Shown here one piece after another: positions 5,138 to 5,953 of a stretch of DNA of 5,953 nt. The notes below the pieces were generated by a model, which saw only the letters and a list, made by a program, of their open reading frames with translations, searched no databases and was not told the origin of the DNA. Origin of the DNA: Singulisphaera sp. GP187 (lineage in GTDB: Bacteria; Pseudomonadota; Gammaproteobacteria; Burkholderiales; Burkholderiaceae_C). The DNA is taken from contig CALPYQ020000117.1 in assembly GCA_943327965.2 (NCBI GenBank), positions 1 to 5,953 on the forward strand, written 5' to 3'. Positions within the stretch are counted from its first letter, which is position 1, and each line of letters opens with the position of its first letter. The position numbers were made by a program, and so were the translations under genes.

Positions 5138-5953
5138 AGCCTGTTACGTTTGAAATTAAAGATATTCAAGTCTTTCAAAGGCCCGTTACTTTGCGTCTGC
5201 CTTTTAGATTTGGCGCTGCAACGGTTACAGCCTGTCCCCAAGCTTTTGCCAAAGTTGTGCTCAGTATCGATGGCGTTGAATGGCAGGGCGCATCTGCAGA
5301 GTTGATGGTGCCCAAGTGGTTTGATAAATCGCCACAAAGAACACAAGATGACAACTTCGATCAATTGCGCTTGTGCATCTTAAAAGCCAGAGATGCCTAT
5401 TTGACTGAAGGTCGGGCTCAATCGGCTTACTCTTTATCCGAGTCTGCAACAGAAACAGTCATTGACCAAATGCTCAAGCAAGGCCATCCCAGGTTGGTTG
5501 GGCAGTTTGGCCCAGCGCTTCTTGATAAGGCCATCGCAGATGCCGTTTTGCGTTCGCAGAACCAATCGTGGATTTCAGGCCTTGGTCAAGGACTTCTTGG
5601 CGATCCTTGGTCTGGCGCTATCAAGCTGCACAAGGCCAATTCAGTGTGGTTAAGGCATACCGTTGGCCTTGCTGACAGGCTGACGGATGCAGAACCTTTG
5701 ACAGCTGCAGCAGATGGTTTGCCAAACTCTTTGACGCAAGCCATTGAGACATACGGCTTGAAGTATTTCAAGTTAAAAGTGGGTGGTAACTTAGAAGCTG
5801 ATATTGAACGACTGGTTCAAATTGAAAATGTGTTGAGCAGGGTTCAAAATTACCAAGTGACCTTAGACGGCAATGAGACTTTTCAGAACGTTCAGACGCT
5901 GAGTGTTTTTGTCAATGCACTGACCAAAAATGAAGCAACTCAACGTTTGCTAG
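5134..5953 (+). CDS. Enolase-superfamily (mandelate racemase/muconate lactonizing type) enzyme, 5' part
   Basis: The frame from ATG 5134 stays open for 273 codons to the window edge, so the 3' end is missing. The N-terminal capping domain (about residues 5-140) includes PFRFG (23-27), which would be in the substrate-facing 20s loop, GVEWQGASAE (47-56), PKWFDK (60-65) and a helix ALLDKAIADAVLR (128-140). The barrel begins with FKLKVGG, giving the KxK pair Lys213/Lys215, whose second Lys is the usual proton-abstracting base. TLDGNE then supplies the first magnesium ligand, Asp245, in a DxN motif. The two later acidic ligands and the opposite-face base lie beyond the window. The KxK-to-Asp spacing is 32, as in mandelate racemase (31), but KxK comes about 50 residues later than in that enzyme, so the capping or linker region is longer. 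GAGG at 5122-5125 precedes the start, which overlaps the previous stop by 4 bp. The reaction would go through an enolate intermediate; the substrate is unassigned. Confidence 0.9.
   Translation, partial: MKPVTFEIKDIQVFQRPVTLRLPFRFGAATVTACPQAFAKVVLSIDGVEWQGASAELMVPKWFDKSPQRTQDDNFDQLRLCILKARDAYLTEGRAQSAYSLSESATETVIDQMLKQGHPRLVGQFGPALLDKAIADAVLRSQNQSWISGLGQGLLGDPWSGAIKLHKANSVWLRHTVGLADRLTDAEPLTAAADGLPNSLTQAIETYGLKYFKLKVGGNLEADIERLVQIENVLSRVQNYQVTLDGNETFQNVQTLSVFVNALTKNEATQRLL

Overview
The window looks like part of a betaproteobacterial chromosome, most likely order Burkholderiales and plausibly a moderate-GC freshwater Comamonadaceae relative. The basis is a Bug-type periplasmic receptor of the tripartite tricarboxylate transporter (TTT) class, a family greatly expanded in that order, together with the protein character and base composition. 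This placement is inference; no rRNA or other phylogenetic marker is present. All genes lie on the + strand and are tightly packed, with no gene-free stretch over about 110 bp.

Layout: 1-479 is the 3' part of a metallo-beta-lactamase-fold hydrolase that enters from the left and is probably unrelated to the rest. 480-526 is a short promoter/operator region. 527-1174 is a TetR-type repressor. 1175-1280 is a second promoter/operator region, with a strong sigma70-like promoter and a near copy of the first operator. From 1281 a compact operon runs off the right edge: TTT periplasmic receptor (TctC/Bug, 1281-2282), small TTT membrane subunit (TctB, 2322-2804), large TTT membrane subunit (TctA, 2814-4310), a TIM-barrel sugar isomerase/epimerase-like enzyme (4307-5137), and an enolase-superfamily (mandelate racemase/muconate lactonizing type) enzyme (5134 to beyond 5953). 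The last two junctions are 4-bp ATGA overlaps, which implies translational coupling.

Likely logic: the receptor captures an organic acid in the periplasm, TctA/TctB import it with an ion gradient, and the two enzymes carry out isomerisation/epimerisation and enolase-type proton abstraction (dehydration, epimerisation or cycloisomerisation) on the substrate or a product. The TetR protein probably represses both its own gene and the operon: the two promoters share an operator, AATTAAC-N6-GT(T/G)AATT, identical at 17 of 20 positions. The substrate cannot be read from the sequence; a sugar acid or related hydroxy-carboxylate is the best guess.

The most notable points are the duplicated operator, a terminator-like hairpin plus T-run inside the first codons of tctB (possible attenuation between receptor and membrane subunits), a probably leaderless tetR transcript, and a divergent enolase-superfamily enzyme in an unassigned transport-catabolic cluster. 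Nothing in the window proves an entirely new kind of system.
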